From Mycobacterium sp. IS-836 (GTDB taxonomy: Bacteria > Actinomycetota > Actinomycetes > Mycobacteriales > Mycobacteriaceae), in assembly GCF_001954275.1 (NCBI RefSeq), contig NZ_MBEU01000010.1, positions 248,001 through 312,000 on the forward strand: 64,000 bases of DNA. Direction: 5' to 3'. The first letter of the stretch is position 1. Each line of letters starts with the position of its first letter. The notes under the pieces are model-generated. The model was not told the origin of the DNA and made no database searches. It worked only from the letters and a program-made list of their open reading frames with translations. This document shows, one piece after another, positions 52,758-61,852 of this stretch. Both the position numbers and the translations under genes were made by a program.

Positions 52758-53855
52758 ATGGATTTCACGACTACCGAAGCGGCGAACGACCTAGGTGGGC
52801 TGGTCGACACCATCGTGGACGCGGTGTGCACACCGGAACACCAGCGCGAGCTGGACGGGCTTGACCAACGGTTCGACCGCGAGCTGTGGCGCAAGCTCGT
52901 CGATGCCGACATCTTGACCAGCGCGGCGCCGACGGCGCTGGGCGGCGACGGTTTCGGCGTGCTCGAGCAAACGGCCGTGCTGGTCGCGCTAGGCCACCAA
53001 CTGGCCGCGGTGCCCTACCTGGACTCGGTCGTCCTGGCCGCCGGGGCGTTGGCCCGGTTCGGCTCCGAGGAACTGCAGCAGCAGTGGGGCGCGCCGGCGG
53101 TCAGCGGGGAGAAGATCCTCACGGTCGCCCTCGACGGCGAGATGGGTGAGGGGCCGGTCCAGGCCGTCGCCGCCGGCGATGGCTACCGCCTCACCGGCAC
53201 TCGCACCCAGGTCGGCTTCGGGCCGGTCGCGGACGCATTTCTGGTTCCCGCCCAGACCGATTCCGGCGCCGCCGTCTTTCTGATCGCTGCCGACGACCCG
53301 GGCGTCACGGTGACCGCGCTGCAGACCACGGGCTTGGGCAGCGTGGGGCAGCTGACGCTGGACGGGACCGAGGTGGGCGCGGGCCGGAAGGTCGGCGGCG
53401 CCGAGGTAGTGGTCTGGCTCGAGACGCTTGCCACCCTGGGCCGCAGCGCGTTTCAGCTCGGCGCGCTCGAGCGGGGACTGCAGATGACGGCCGAATACGC
53501 GCGCACCCGCGAGCAGTTCGACCGGCCGATCGGCAGCTTCCAGGCCGTCGGACAGCGGCTGGCCGACGGATACATCGACGTCAAGGGACTGCGGCTGACG
53601 CTCACGCAGGCGGCCTGGCGCGTCTCGGAAGATCTGCCGGCCGACATCGACGTGGCCAGTGCGGCGTTCTGGGCCGCCGATGCCGGACATCGGGTGGCGC
53701 ACACCATCGTGCACGTGCACGGCGGCGTCGGCGTCGACACCGATCACCCGGTGCACCGCTATTTCCTGGCCGCCAAAGAGACCGAGTTCGCGCTGGGCGG
53801 CGCGACCGGCCAGCTGCGTCGGATCGGCCGTGAGCTGGCGGAAACCCCTGCCTAG
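52758..53855 (+). CDS. fadE27: Acyl-CoA dehydrogenase subunit FadE27 (ChsE5)
   Basis: A 365-residue dehydrogenase and partner of FadE26. The domain order is N-terminal helices, a beta middle domain (VAAGDGYRLTGTRTQVGFG, about 137-155) and C-terminal helices with ARTREQFDRPIGSFQAVGQRLAD (about 251-273). It lacks the tidy substrate motif of its partner, as expected for heteromeric ChsE enzymes in which the two subunits share the active site. Counterpart of Rv3505. Confidence 0.95.
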   Translation: MDFTTTEAANDLGGLVDTIVDAVCTPEHQRELDGLDQRFDRELWRKLVDADILTSAAPTALGGDGFGVLEQTAVLVALGHQLAAVPYLDSVVLAAGALARFGSEELQQQWGAPAVSGEKILTVALDGEMGEGPVQAVAAGDGYRLTGTRTQVGFGPVADAFLVPAQTDSGAAVFLIAADDPGVTVTALQTTGLGSVGQLTLDGTEVGAGRKVGGAEVVVWLETLATLGRSAFQLGALERGLQMTAEYARTREQFDRPIGSFQAVGQRLADGYIDVKGLRLTLTQAAWRVSEDLPADIDVASAAFWAADAGHRVAHTIVHVHGGVGVDTDHPVHRYFLAAKETEFALGGATGQLRRIGRELAETPA

Positions 53856-55362
53856 CGCCGCGGGTGACCTCACGGTCACCAACCTGCTGGTGCCGCTGGC
53901 TGAGATCGACGACCGGGGTGTCTACTTCGAGGATTCGTTCACCAGCTGGCGTGATCACATCCGGCATGGCGCCGCGATCGCGGCAACGCTGCGCGAACGT
54001 CTCGACCCCGCGCGACCGCCGCACGTCGGCGTGCTGCTGGAAAACACGCCGTTCTTCTCGGCAATGTTGGTCGCGGCCGGGATGTCGGGGATCGTGCCGG
54101 TCGGCCTCAATCCCGTGCGCCGCGGCGAGGCGCTGGCCCGCGATATCGATCGCGCCGACTGCCAGCTGGTCCTCGCCGATGCGAAATCGGCTGCCACACT
54201 GGGCGATACCGAGCACCTCAACGTCGACTCCGCCGAATGGGCCGACGAGGTGGCCGCGCACCGGGACGCCGAACCCAGCTTCCAGTCCGCCTCAGCCGCC
54301 GACCTTTTCATGCTGATCTTCACGTCGGGCACCAGCGGTGATCCCAAGGCGGTGAAGTGCAGCCACGGCAAGGTCGCGATCGCCGGCGTGACGATGACAC
54401 AGCGATTCGATCTCGGCCGCGACGACGTCTGCTATGTGTCGATGCCGTTGTTCCACTCCAACGCGGTGCTGGTGGGCTGGTCGGTGGCGGCGGCGTGCCG
54501 GGGGTCAATGGCCTTGCGGCGCAAGTTCTCCGCGTCGAACTTCCTGGCCGATGTTCGCCGGTACGGCGCCACCTACGCCAACTACGTCGGCAAGCCGTTG
54601 TCGTATGTTCTTGCCACGCCCGAGCGGCCCGACGATGCGGACAATCCGCTGCGGGCGGTGTATGGCAACGAGGGCGTGCCCGCTGACGTCGAGCGCTTCG
54701 GACAACGGTTCGGCTGTGTGGTGCAGGACGGATTCGGTTCCACCGAGGGCGGGGTGGCCATCGCGCGCACGCCCGATACCCCGCCCGGCGCGTTGGGTCC
54801 GCTCACCGAGGGGCTCGACATCGTCGACCCCGACACCGGCAAGCCGTGCCCGGCAGGAGTGGTCGGCGAGCTGGTGAACACGGCCGGGTCGGGCCGTTTC
54901 GAGGGGTACTACAACGACGAGGCCGCCGAGGCCGAGCGGATGGCCGGCGGCATCTATCACAGCGGCGACCTCGCCTACCGCGACGAGTCCGGCTACGCCT
55001 ACTTTGCTGGGAGACTTGGCGATTGGATGCGGGTCGACGGCGAGAACCTCGGCGCGGCGCCGATCGAGCGGGTGCTGCTGCGCTATCCTGATGCGACCGA
55101 GGTGGCGGTGTACGCGGTGCCCGATCCGGTCGTCGGTGACCAGGTGATGGCGGCGCTGGTGCTGGCGCCCGGGAGCGAGTTCGACCCCGAGAAATTCCGG
55201 GCCTTCCTGGCCGAACAACCGGACTTAGGACCCAAGCAGTGGCCGTCGTACGTCAGGGTCAGCGCGGAGCTGCCGCGGACGGTGACCTTCAAGGTGCTGA
55301 AGCGCCAGTTGTCGTCCGAGGGTGTCGACTGCGGCGAACCCGTCTGGCCGATCCGCCGGTAA
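53830..55362 (+). CDS. fadD17: Fatty-acyl/steroid-acyl-CoA synthetase FadD17
   Basis: A 510-residue adenylate-forming enzyme. P-loop-like MLIFTSGTSGDPKAVKCSHG (about 159-178), A5 motif YGNEGVPADVE, DGFGSTEGG (about 297), A7 IYHSGDLAYRDESGYAYFAGR (about 376) and A10-type lysine in RTVTFKVLKRQL. GTG at 53830 is the first usable start and overlaps fadE27 by 26 bp. It activates acyl chains (steroid side chains in this setting) as CoA esters. Counterpart of Rv3506, at the end of the fadE26-fadE27 operon. Confidence 0.93.
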   Translation: MSWRKPLPSAAGDLTVTNLLVPLAEIDDRGVYFEDSFTSWRDHIRHGAAIAATLRERLDPARPPHVGVLLENTPFFSAMLVAAGMSGIVPVGLNPVRRGEALARDIDRADCQLVLADAKSAATLGDTEHLNVDSAEWADEVAAHRDAEPSFQSASAADLFMLIFTSGTSGDPKAVKCSHGKVAIAGVTMTQRFDLGRDDVCYVSMPLFHSNAVLVGWSVAAACRGSMALRRKFSASNFLADVRRYGATYANYVGKPLSYVLATPERPDDADNPLRAVYGNEGVPADVERFGQRFGCVVQDGFGSTEGGVAIARTPDTPPGALGPLTEGLDIVDPDTGKPCPAGVVGELVNTAGSGRFEGYYNDEAAEAERMAGGIYHSGDLAYRDESGYAYFAGRLGDWMRVDGENLGAAPIERVLLRYPDATEVAVYAVPDPVVGDQVMAALVLAPGSEFDPEKFRAFLAEQPDLGPKQWPSYVRVSAELPRTVTFKVLKRQLSSEGVDCGEPVWPIRR

Positions 55363-55366
55363 GCAC

Positions 55367-56080
55367 ATGACGTCCCGCCCCCTCGAGCTCGCGCTGGAAG
55401 CGAGTTTCGAACAACTTGCCGCCGCGGTGCCCGCGAGCGTCGGCATCGCGATCGCCCGCCCGGACCGCACGTACTCGCTGGGCCGGTGGTGGTCCGGTGT
55501 CGCGTGGTCGACGATCAAAGTGCCGCTGGCGATCGCGGCGTTGCGCAGTGACTGGTTGCGCGCCAAAGACCTGGCCGTGAAGGCCATCACGGAATCCGAC
55601 AATCGCGCGTCCGAGCAGTTGTGGTCCGGCCTGGGCGATCCGGCGGACGCGGCACGGCTAGTGCAGGGCGTCATCGCCGAGGGGGGCGACACCGCCACCG
55701 TGGTCGAATCGCGCCGACTTCGCCGCGGCTACACGGCATTTGGCCAAACACCGTGGACCCTGCAGCGGCAGGCGCGCTTCGCCGCCGAGCTGACGTCTAT
55801 CCCCGACGCGGGCGACGTCGTCGACCTGATGCAGCGCCTTACCGCTAGCCAGCAATGGGGCCTGGCCGCCAAAGGCCTTGCGGCGAAGGGCGGTTGGGGC
55901 CCGGGGGTAAATGGTGACTATTTGGTCCGGCAGTTCGGGATCGTCCCCACACCGTCCGGGCAATGGGGCGTCGCGCTGGCGGCCGAGGTCCACGATGGGG
56001 TGTTCGAGACGGGCGTCGAGGTCCTCAACGCGCTGTCGGAATGGCTCCTCAGCCGAATCCCCGGGCTAGCGCGTTATTGA
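55367..56080 (+). CDS. Serine beta-lactamase-like/DD-peptidase-fold protein
   Basis: A 237-residue protein. The active-site tetrad STIK (Ser-x-x-Lys) lies at about residue 48 in VAWSTIKVPLAIAAL; SDN, the SxN-type second motif, appears at ITESDNRAS (about 77-79). A KTG triad is not obvious (AAKGGWGPG near 180 may take its place). There is no signal peptide, so a cytoplasmic or atypical enzyme is likely. It begins 4 bp after fadD17 and overlaps convergent ilvX by 15 bp. I recall no equivalent at this place in M. tuberculosis. Confidence 0.82.
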   Translation: MTSRPLELALEASFEQLAAAVPASVGIAIARPDRTYSLGRWWSGVAWSTIKVPLAIAALRSDWLRAKDLAVKAITESDNRASEQLWSGLGDPADAARLVQGVIAEGGDTATVVESRRLRRGYTAFGQTPWTLQRQARFAAELTSIPDAGDVVDLMQRLTASQQWGLAAKGLAAKGGWGPGVNGDYLVRQFGIVPTPSGQWGVALAAEVHDGVFETGVEVLNALSEWLLSRIPGLARY

Positions 56081-57616
56081 CGGGACGACGGCGTCGATCA
56101 GGTGCGGCCCGGGTTCGGCGAAGGCCGCTTGCAGGGCATCGGCGAATTCCTCCACGGTGGTGACGCGGCGAGCCGGAACACCCATCCCTTCGCTGATCTT
56201 GACGAAATCCATTGTCGGACGCGATAAGTCGAGCAGGTCCAGCGCTCTGGGGCCGGGCGCAGACCCGGCGCCCACCCGGGCCAGCTCGATCCGCAGGATG
56301 TCGTAGGCGCTGTTGTCGTAGACGACGGTAGTCACGTTGAGGTTTTCCCGCGCCTGGCTCCACAGGCCCGAAATCGTGTACATGGCCGACCCGTCGGACT
56401 CCAGGCACAGCACCGGACGCTCGGGCGCGGCGACCGCGGCGCCGATCGCGGTCGGGATGCCGTAGCCGATCGCCCCACCGGTCAGCGTCAGCCAGTCATG
56501 GGCCGGCGCGCCGGCGGTAGCCTGCGGCAGCAGCACGCCCGAGGTGTTCGCCTCGTCGACGACGATCGCCCGTTCCGGCAGCAGCGCGCCGATCACGTCG
56601 GCCGCCGACGCGGAGGTCAGCTGCCCGGTTGGCAGCTGCGGGCGCGACGGGGCCGCCACTTCCGCGACGGTCCCGGGCGCGATCTCGTCGGCCAACGCGG
56701 CCAGCGCGCCGGCCGCGCCGCTGTGTGCGGCGAGCGTGTGAACCTCGCAGCCCGCCGGGACCAGGTCGCTGGGCATCCCCGGGTAGGCGAAGAAGGACAC
56801 CGGCGACTTGGCGCCGGCCAGCACCAGGTGTTTGGCGCCGTCCAGCTGGGCCGCGGCGGCCTCGGCGAAGTACGCGAGCCGCTCGACGGCGGGCACGCCG
56901 GCGCCTCGTTCCAGCCGCGTCGGGAACGTCTCGCAGAGCAGGCGCGCGCCCGTCGCCGCGGCGATCCGTGCGGCCGCGGCCAGCCCGGGTCCGCGGGTGG
57001 CGTCCCCGCCCAGCATGATCACCGCGGGCTCCCCCGACCGCAGCACCTCCAGCACCCGGCGCGCCAGGAGCGGATCGGCGCCCGCGGGTTGCGCGGGCAC
57101 CACCTTGGCGGGCTGGGCGCCGTCCGACCAGGACGCGTCCGCGGGCAGGATCAGGGTGGCAATGCACGAGCCCGACCGGCTGGCCGCGATGGCCTCGGCC
57201 GCGTCGGCGGCGACATCGCCGGCCCCGCCCGTCCGGCGCACCCATCCCGAGACGCTGCCGGCCAGCGCGTCGATGTCGGATTCCAATGGCGCGTCGTACT
57301 TCTTGTGATAGGTGGCGTGGTCGCCGACGACGACCACCATCGGCACCCGGGCCCGGCGCGCGTTGTGCAGGTTGGCCAGGCCGTTGCCCAATCCGGGACC
57401 CAGATGGAGCAGCACCGCCGCCGGCCGGTCGGCGATGCGCGCGTAACCGTCGGCCGCGCCGGTGGCGACGCCTTCGAAGAGGGCCAGCACACCGCGCATC
57501 CCCGCGACGTCGTCGAGAGCGGCAACGAAGTGCATTTCCGAGGTGCCCGGGTTGGCGAAGCACACGTCGACGCCCCCGTCGACCAGGGTGTTGATCAGGG
57601 CCTGGGCACCGTTCAC
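56066..57616 (-). CDS. ilvX: Thiamine-diphosphate enzyme, acetohydroxyacid-synthase-like IlvX
   Basis: A 516-residue ThDP enzyme. The PYR-domain catalytic glutamate is in NPGTSEMHFV (about residue 27), and VVVVGDHATYHK follows. The ThDP/Mg motif in the C-terminal domain reads ESDGSAMYTISGLWSQARENLNVTTVVYDNSAY, with SDG for the usual GDG. GTG start with GGAGG; it overlaps the amidohydrolase stop by 4 bp. Counterpart of Rv3509c. True acetohydroxyacid synthase activity is doubtful; it could decarboxylate a 2-oxoacid. Confidence 0.9.
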   Translation of the reverse strand: MNGAQALINTLVDGGVDVCFANPGTSEMHFVAALDDVAGMRGVLALFEGVATGAADGYARIADRPAAVLLHLGPGLGNGLANLHNARRARVPMVVVVGDHATYHKKYDAPLESDIDALAGSVSGWVRRTGGAGDVAADAAEAIAASRSGSCIATLILPADASWSDGAQPAKVVPAQPAGADPLLARRVLEVLRSGEPAVIMLGGDATRGPGLAAAARIAAATGARLLCETFPTRLERGAGVPAVERLAYFAEAAAAQLDGAKHLVLAGAKSPVSFFAYPGMPSDLVPAGCEVHTLAAHSGAAGALAALADEIAPGTVAEVAAPSRPQLPTGQLTSASAADVIGALLPERAIVVDEANTSGVLLPQATAGAPAHDWLTLTGGAIGYGIPTAIGAAVAAPERPVLCLESDGSAMYTISGLWSQARENLNVTTVVYDNSAYDILRIELARVGAGSAPGPRALDLLDLSRPTMDFVKISEGMGVPARRVTTVEEFADALQAAFAEPGPHLIDAVVPSITR

Positions 57617-58437
57617 TTGACTGCCTCCAGTTTGAAGACCCGTTCGGCATTGCCGCGCAGAAAGTCGCGGCGAGCCTCGTCGTCGAGCCCGAGTTCGTCG
57701 AGGCCCGCGAGCGCGTGGGCGTGGCCGATCATCGGGTAGTTGGTGCCGAATAGGACTTTGCGTTGTCCGGTAGGAGTTTTCATGAAGCGGACGAGCTCCT
57801 CCGGGAGCCGCTTGATCGTGTAGGCCGAGGTGTCGATGTAGACGTTCTCGTGCTTGCGGGCGACGGCGACCATCTCCTCGGTCCACGGATAGCCGACGTG
57901 CCCGCACACGATCACCAGCTCTGGAAAGTCGAGGGCCACCTGGTCGATGTATGGGATGGGGCGTCCGGTCTCCGACGGACGCAGCGGGCCGGTGTGACCG
58001 ACCTGCGTGCAGAACGGCACGCCGGATTCGACACATTCGGCGAACAGCGGGTAGTAGCGCCGATCGGTGGGCGGCGCGTTCCACAGCCAGGGCACTACCC
58101 GCAGGCCCACGAATCCCTCGCTCACTCGGCGCCTCAGCTCGCGGACCGCCTCCATCGGGTGATCGAGATCGACCGCGGCCAGGCCGGCAAACCGGCTCGG
58201 GTGCAACCGAATCCATTCGGCGACCTCGTCGTTGGAGACGAGATCCAGGCCCCCGGGCCCGCGCCATGCGCTGAGCAGGCCCAGCCCCACGTCGGCGGCA
58301 TCCATCGATGCGATGGTCGCGTCGATCGGGATGTCGCCGTCCGGGATGGTGCCACCGGTCCAGCGTCGCAGCGAGGCCAGCATGTCGCTGCGCAGGAACC
58401 GCGCGGTCGGATGCTGCATCCACACGTCGATCGTCAT
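57613..58437 (-). CDS. Amidohydrolase-2 family protein
   Basis: A 274-residue TIM-barrel hydrolase of the ACMSD/decarboxylase type. Sequence signs: the N-terminal MTIDVWMQHP, the metal His in QVGHTGPLRPSE (about 149), VIVCGHVGYPW (about 178-188) and the late Asp region FGTNYPMIGH (about 234). The usual N-terminal HxH is not seen: it reads DVWMQH, so metal binding may be altered. Coupled to ilvX by a 4-bp overlap. Counterpart of Rv3510c. Confidence 0.88.
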   Translation of the reverse strand: MTIDVWMQHPTARFLRSDMLASLRRWTGGTIPDGDIPIDATIASMDAADVGLGLLSAWRGPGGLDLVSNDEVAEWIRLHPSRFAGLAAVDLDHPMEAVRELRRRVSEGFVGLRVVPWLWNAPPTDRRYYPLFAECVESGVPFCTQVGHTGPLRPSETGRPIPYIDQVALDFPELVIVCGHVGYPWTEEMVAVARKHENVYIDTSAYTIKRLPEELVRFMKTPTGQRKVLFGTNYPMIGHAHALAGLDELGLDDEARRDFLRGNAERVFKLEAVK

Positions 58438-58461
58438 CGAGATTTGACTCTAGACCGGCGT

Positions 58462-59241
58462 TCAGGCGGCCAGCGCGTCGCGGGCGGCGGCGCGCGTCTG
58501 CTCCGCATATCCGCCGCCGTAGAGCACGACGTGCGCCAGCAGCGGAAAGAGCTGGTGCAACCCAATGCGGTTGCGCCAGCCGGGTTTCAGCGATCGCACC
58601 TCCTGGTAGCCCGCGAGGACGATGTCGTAGTGCGGGCAGCCGAACAGCGCAAGCATCGCCAGGTCGGTCTCGCGGTGCCCCGCGTGCGCGGCCGGATCGA
58701 TCACGACCACCCCGCCGGGCGTCCACATCACGTTGCCGCTCCACAAATCACCGTGCAGCCGGGCGGGTGGGTCGTCGTCGTCGAAGTCGCCGGCACGGCA
58801 GCGCGCCGCCACGGAATCGACCGCGTCGCGCGTCGATGCGTCCAGCCGGGGCGCCGCGAGTTCGGCCATCGGGGCCAATCGCTCGTCGGCGTAGAAATCA
58901 CCCCAGCGCCGGTGCCGTCGCAGCGACATCGGCAAGGGCTGGGATAGCGGCCCGAAGAACCCGGGCCCCTCCCACCCGTCGGGACCCGCGCCGAACGCCG
59001 CGCCACCCGCGTCGTGCGTGACGGCGAGCCGGTTGCCGAACACGCGCGCCGCCTCGCGGCTCGGGGCCGCCGACTCGAGCCGCCGCAGGGTCAGGCTGGT
59101 CGCGTCGACAGAAACAACCTGCGCGCTCGGCACGCCGCCGTCGACGCTCGCAAGCCAGCGCAGTCCGGCCGCTTCCCAGCCGAAGTAGCCGGCCGGCGCC
59201 GCCGGGTGGCGCTTGACGAAGTCGGTCAGGGCGTCAGGCAG
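58462..59241 (-). CDS. Fructosamine-kinase-family protein, start codon non-canonical
   Basis: About 259 residues of a fructosamine/ketoamine-3-kinase-like phosphotransferase. The catalytic loop RLHGDLWSGNVMW (about 173-185) and the metal-binding VVIDPAAHAGHRETDLAM (about 190) are clear. The conserved N-terminus (LTDFVKRHPAAPAGYFGWEAAGLRWL) is in frame but an upstream TAA leaves only CTG codons (59241 or 59229) as start; the first GTG (59133) would cut off 36 conserved residues. It overlaps the fadD19 end by 8 bp. Such enzymes repair glycated amines. Confidence 0.82.
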   Translation of the reverse strand: MPDALTDFVKRHPAAPAGYFGWEAAGLRWLASVDGGVPSAQVVSVDATSLTLRRLESAAPSREAARVFGNRLAVTHDAGGAAFGAGPDGWEGPGFFGPLSQPLPMSLRRHRRWGDFYADERLAPMAELAAPRLDASTRDAVDSVAARCRAGDFDDDDPPARLHGDLWSGNVMWTPGGVVVIDPAAHAGHRETDLAMLALFGCPHYDIVLAGYQEVRSLKPGWRNRIGLHQLFPLLAHVVLYGGGYAEQTRAAARDALAA

Positions 59242-60874
59242 TTACGTGAGCGGCATGCACGTCGTCGGCGGGCCGCGCCTCGGTCTGTTCCTTGGCCCAG
59301 CGGTAGTCGGGTTTGCCGGCCGGTGAGCGCTTGACCTCGTCGACGAGCCAAAGGCTGCGCGGCACTTTGTATCCCGCGATCTCGGAGCGCACGAAGCCGT
59401 CCAGCTCCGACAGCGTCGGCCGCGAGCCCGGCCGGGCCTGCACAACGGCGGCGACGTGCTGGCCGTAACGGGGGTCGGGAACCCCGACCACCAAGGCGTC
59501 GAAGACGTCGGGGTGGGCCTTGAGCGCCGCCTCGACCTCCTCGGGGTAGATCTTCTCGCCGCCGCTGTTGATCGACACCGATCCGCGGCCCAGCATCGTG
59601 ACGGTGCCGTCCTCCTCGACCAGCGCCCAGTCTCCGGGGATGGCGTAGCGCACGCCGTTGATGGTCTTGAACGTCTCGGCGGTCTTCTTCTCGTCCTTGT
59701 AGTAGCCGACGGGAATGTTGCCCTTCTTGGCGATGAAGCCCCGCACGCCCGAGCCCGGCTTGACCTCGTTGCCCTCCTCGTCGAGGACGACGGTGCGGTG
59801 GTCGATCGTCACCCGCGGGCCGCCGCTGTGCGGCGCGTCCTTGGCGACGATGCTGGTGCCGCCGAAGCCGGTCTCCGAGGAACCGATGGAATCGGTGATC
59901 ACCCGGTTGGGCAGCAGCTCCACCAGCTTCTCCTTGATGCTCGGCGAGAACAGCGCCGCGGTGCTGGCAAGCACGAACAGCGACGACAGGTCGTAGTCGT
60001 TGTCCTTCTCGAGCGCATCGAGCAACGGCCGCGCCATCGCGTCGCCGGTGAAGAACAACATGTTGACCTTGTGTTTGTGAATCGTGCGCCACACCTCGTC
60101 AGCGTTGAATTCCGGTGCGAGCACGGTGGTTTGGCCGGCGAAGAGCGCCATCCAGGTGGCCGACTGGGTGGCACCGTGGATCATCGGCGGAATCGGATAC
60201 CGGACCATCGGCGGGTTCTCGGTGGCGCCCTTGGCGAGGTCGTACTCGTCCTTGACGAATTCGCCTGTGGCGAAGTCGGTTCCGCCGAGCAGCACCCGGT
60301 AGATGTCCTCGTGGCGCCACATCACGCCCTTCGGGAAGCCGGTGGTGCCGCCGGTATACAGCAGGTAGATGTCGTCGGCGCTGCGTTCGCCGAAGTCCCG
60401 CTCGGGCGCGCCCTGCGCGATCGCCGCGTAGAACTCGACGCCGCCATAGCGCTGGTAATCGTTGTCGCTGCCGTCCTCGACGACCAGGATCGTCTTGACG
60501 TTCGGCGTCTCCGGCAGCACGTTGGCCACACGGTCGGAGTACTGGCGCTCGTGCACCAGCGCGACCATGTCGGAGTTGTCGAACAGGTAGCGCAGTTCGC
60601 CCTCGACGTAGCGGTAGTTGATGTTCACCAGGATCGCGCCCGCCTTGACGATGCCGAGCATCGCGATGACGATCTCGATGCGGTTGCGGCAGTAGAGCCC
60701 GACCTTGTCGTCCTTCTTCACCCCCTGGTCGATCAGGTAGTGCGCCAGGCGGTTGGCCTTCTCCTCGAGTTGCGCGTAGGTCAGCTTCTCGTCGCCGCAG
60801 ATCAGGGCGACACGGTCGGGCACAGCGTCAATGGCGTGCTCTGCGAGATCGGCAATATTCAGGGCCACGGCCAC
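59234..60874 (-). CDS. fadD19: Steroid/fatty-acyl-CoA synthetase FadD19
   Basis: A 546-residue AMP-forming acyl-CoA synthetase. [17 protein letters not shown] (about residues 171-187), [10 protein letters not shown] (about 330), [18 protein letters not shown] (about 430) and the lysine in [11 protein letters not shown] (about 525) are the adenylation motifs. GTG at 60874 gives [13 protein letters not shown], agreeing with FadD19. It activates branched C24 or C26 sterol side chains. The KstR box starts 5 bp upstream of the start codon, suggesting a leaderless or very short-leader transcript. Counterpart of Rv3515c. Confidence 0.95.
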   Translation of the reverse strand: MAVALNIADLAEHAIDAVPDRVALICGDEKLTYAQLEEKANRLAHYLIDQGVKKDDKVGLYCRNRIEIVIAMLGIVKAGAILVNINYRYVEGELRYLFDNSDMVALVHERQYSDRVANVLPETPNVKTILVVEDGSDNDYQRYGGVEFYAAIAQGAPERDFGERSADDIYLLYTGGTTGFPKGVMWRHEDIYRVLLGGTDFATGEFVKDEYDLAKGATENPPMVRYPIPPMIHGATQSATWMALFAGQTTVLAPEFNADEVWRTIHKHKVNMLFFTGDAMARPLLDALEKDNDYDLSSLFVLASTAALFSPSIKEKLVELLPNRVITDSIGSSETGFGGTSIVAKDAPHSGGPRVTIDHRTVVLDEEGNEVKPGSGVRGFIAKKGNIPVGYYKDEKKTAETFKTINGVRYAIPGDWALVEEDGTVTMLGRGSVSINSGGEKIYPEEVEAALKAHPDVFDALVVGVPDPRYGQHVAAVVQARPGSRPTLSELDGFVRSEIAGYKVPRSLWLVDEVKRSPAGKPDYRWAKEQTEARPADDVHAAHVTA

Positions 60875-60879
60875 CAAAT

Positions 60880-60893
60880 TAGAACGTGTTACA
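60880..60893. promoter_or_regulatory. KstR box between fadD19 and echA19
   Basis: TAGAACGTGTTACA, a full match to TNNAACNNGTTNNA and identical to the box at 51465. Divergent control of fadD19 and echA19 is expected. Confidence 0.87.
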
Positions 60894-60938
60894 TTTCTTG
60901 ACAAGCTCATGCCCCATGTCGACGGAAAGGCGGTAGCC

Positions 60939-61751
60939 GTGGCCGACGCTCCAGCAAACGAACAGACGGGTCCCGACGCGCTGGTCGAGCAGCGCGGCCA
61001 CACCCTGATCGTCACGTTGAACCGGCCGCACGCCCGTAACGCGCTGAGCACGGAAATGATGGAGATCATGGTCCAGGCCTGGGATCGCGTCGACAACGAC
61101 GACGACATCCGGTGCTGCATCCTCACCGGGGCGGGTGGCTATTTCTGCGCGGGCATGGACCTCAAGACAGCAACCAAAAAGCCGCCGGGCGATTCATTCA
61201 AGGACGGCAGCTACGACCCGTCGCGGATCGACGCCCTGCTGAAGGGCCGCCGGCTGACCAAACCACTGATCGCCGCCGTCGAAGGTCCCGCGATCGCGGG
61301 CGGAACCGAGATCCTGCAGGGCACCGACATCCGCGTCGCCGGGGAAAGCGCCAAGTTCGGCATCTCGGAGGCCAAGTGGAGCCTGTACCCGATGGGCGGG
61401 TCGGCCGTGCGGCTGGTGCGGCAGATCCCGTACACGGTGGCGTGCGACCTGCTGCTGACCGGGCGCCACATCACCGCCGCCGAGGCGAAGGAGATGGGCC
61501 TGATCGGCTACCTCGTCCCCGACGGGCAGGCGCTGACGAAGGCGCTGGAGATTGCCGAGCTCATCGAGAACAACGGTCCCCTGGCCGTGCAGGCGATTCT
61601 GCGAGCGATCCGCGAGACGGAGGGCCTCAACGAGAACGACGCCTTCAAGATCGACACCCAGATCGGCATCAAGGTGTTCCTGTCCGACGACGCCAAGGAA
61701 GGGCCGCGGGCTTTCGCCGAGAAACGCAAGCCCAACTTCCAAAACCGCTAA
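60939..61751 (+). CDS. echA19: Enoyl-CoA hydratase EchA19
   Basis: A 270-residue crotonase that in M. tuberculosis hydrates steroid enoyl-CoA thioesters. Oxyanion-hole parts are [15 protein letters not shown] (about 68-82) and [20 protein letters not shown] (about 115-134); the two glutamates are in [13 protein letters not shown] and nearby. GTG at 60939 follows GGAAAGG; an ATG at 60909 would add ten residues. Directly behind the KstR box. Counterpart of Rv3516. Confidence 0.93.
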   Translation: MADAPANEQTGPDALVEQRGHTLIVTLNRPHARNALSTEMMEIMVQAWDRVDNDDDIRCCILTGAGGYFCAGMDLKTATKKPPGDSFKDGSYDPSRIDALLKGRRLTKPLIAAVEGPAIAGGTEILQGTDIRVAGESAKFGISEAKWSLYPMGGSAVRLVRQIPYTVACDLLLTGRHITAAEAKEMGLIGYLVPDGQALTKALEIAELIENNGPLAVQAILRAIRETEGLNENDAFKIDTQIGIKVFLSDDAKEGPRAFAEKRKPNFQNR

Positions 61752-61758
61752 CCCGTTG

Positions 61759-61820
61759 CGCCGAACGTGTACTCAGGGCGGTTTTTTGGCCATTTCCTCG
61801 CCTTGAGAACACGTTCGGCG
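61759..61820. repeat. 62-bp hairpin element, copy A
   Basis: Outer arms CGCCGAACGTGT (61759-61770) and ACACGTTCGGCG (61809-61820) pair perfectly. After an A-A mismatch, CTCAGGGCG pairs with CGCCTTGAG with one G-T. The loop contains TTTTTTGGCCATTT. It begins 7 bp after the echA19 stop. It aligns over its whole length with copy B at 62681. Confidence 0.8.
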
Positions 61821-61852
61821 AGGTTGTCGGTGCCGATAGGCACACTTCGCGC

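Noticed and set aside
59456..60901. 481-codon open frame antisense to fadD19
   Set aside because: Shadow of fadD19; no family signature and Val/Asp/His/Gln-rich composition.
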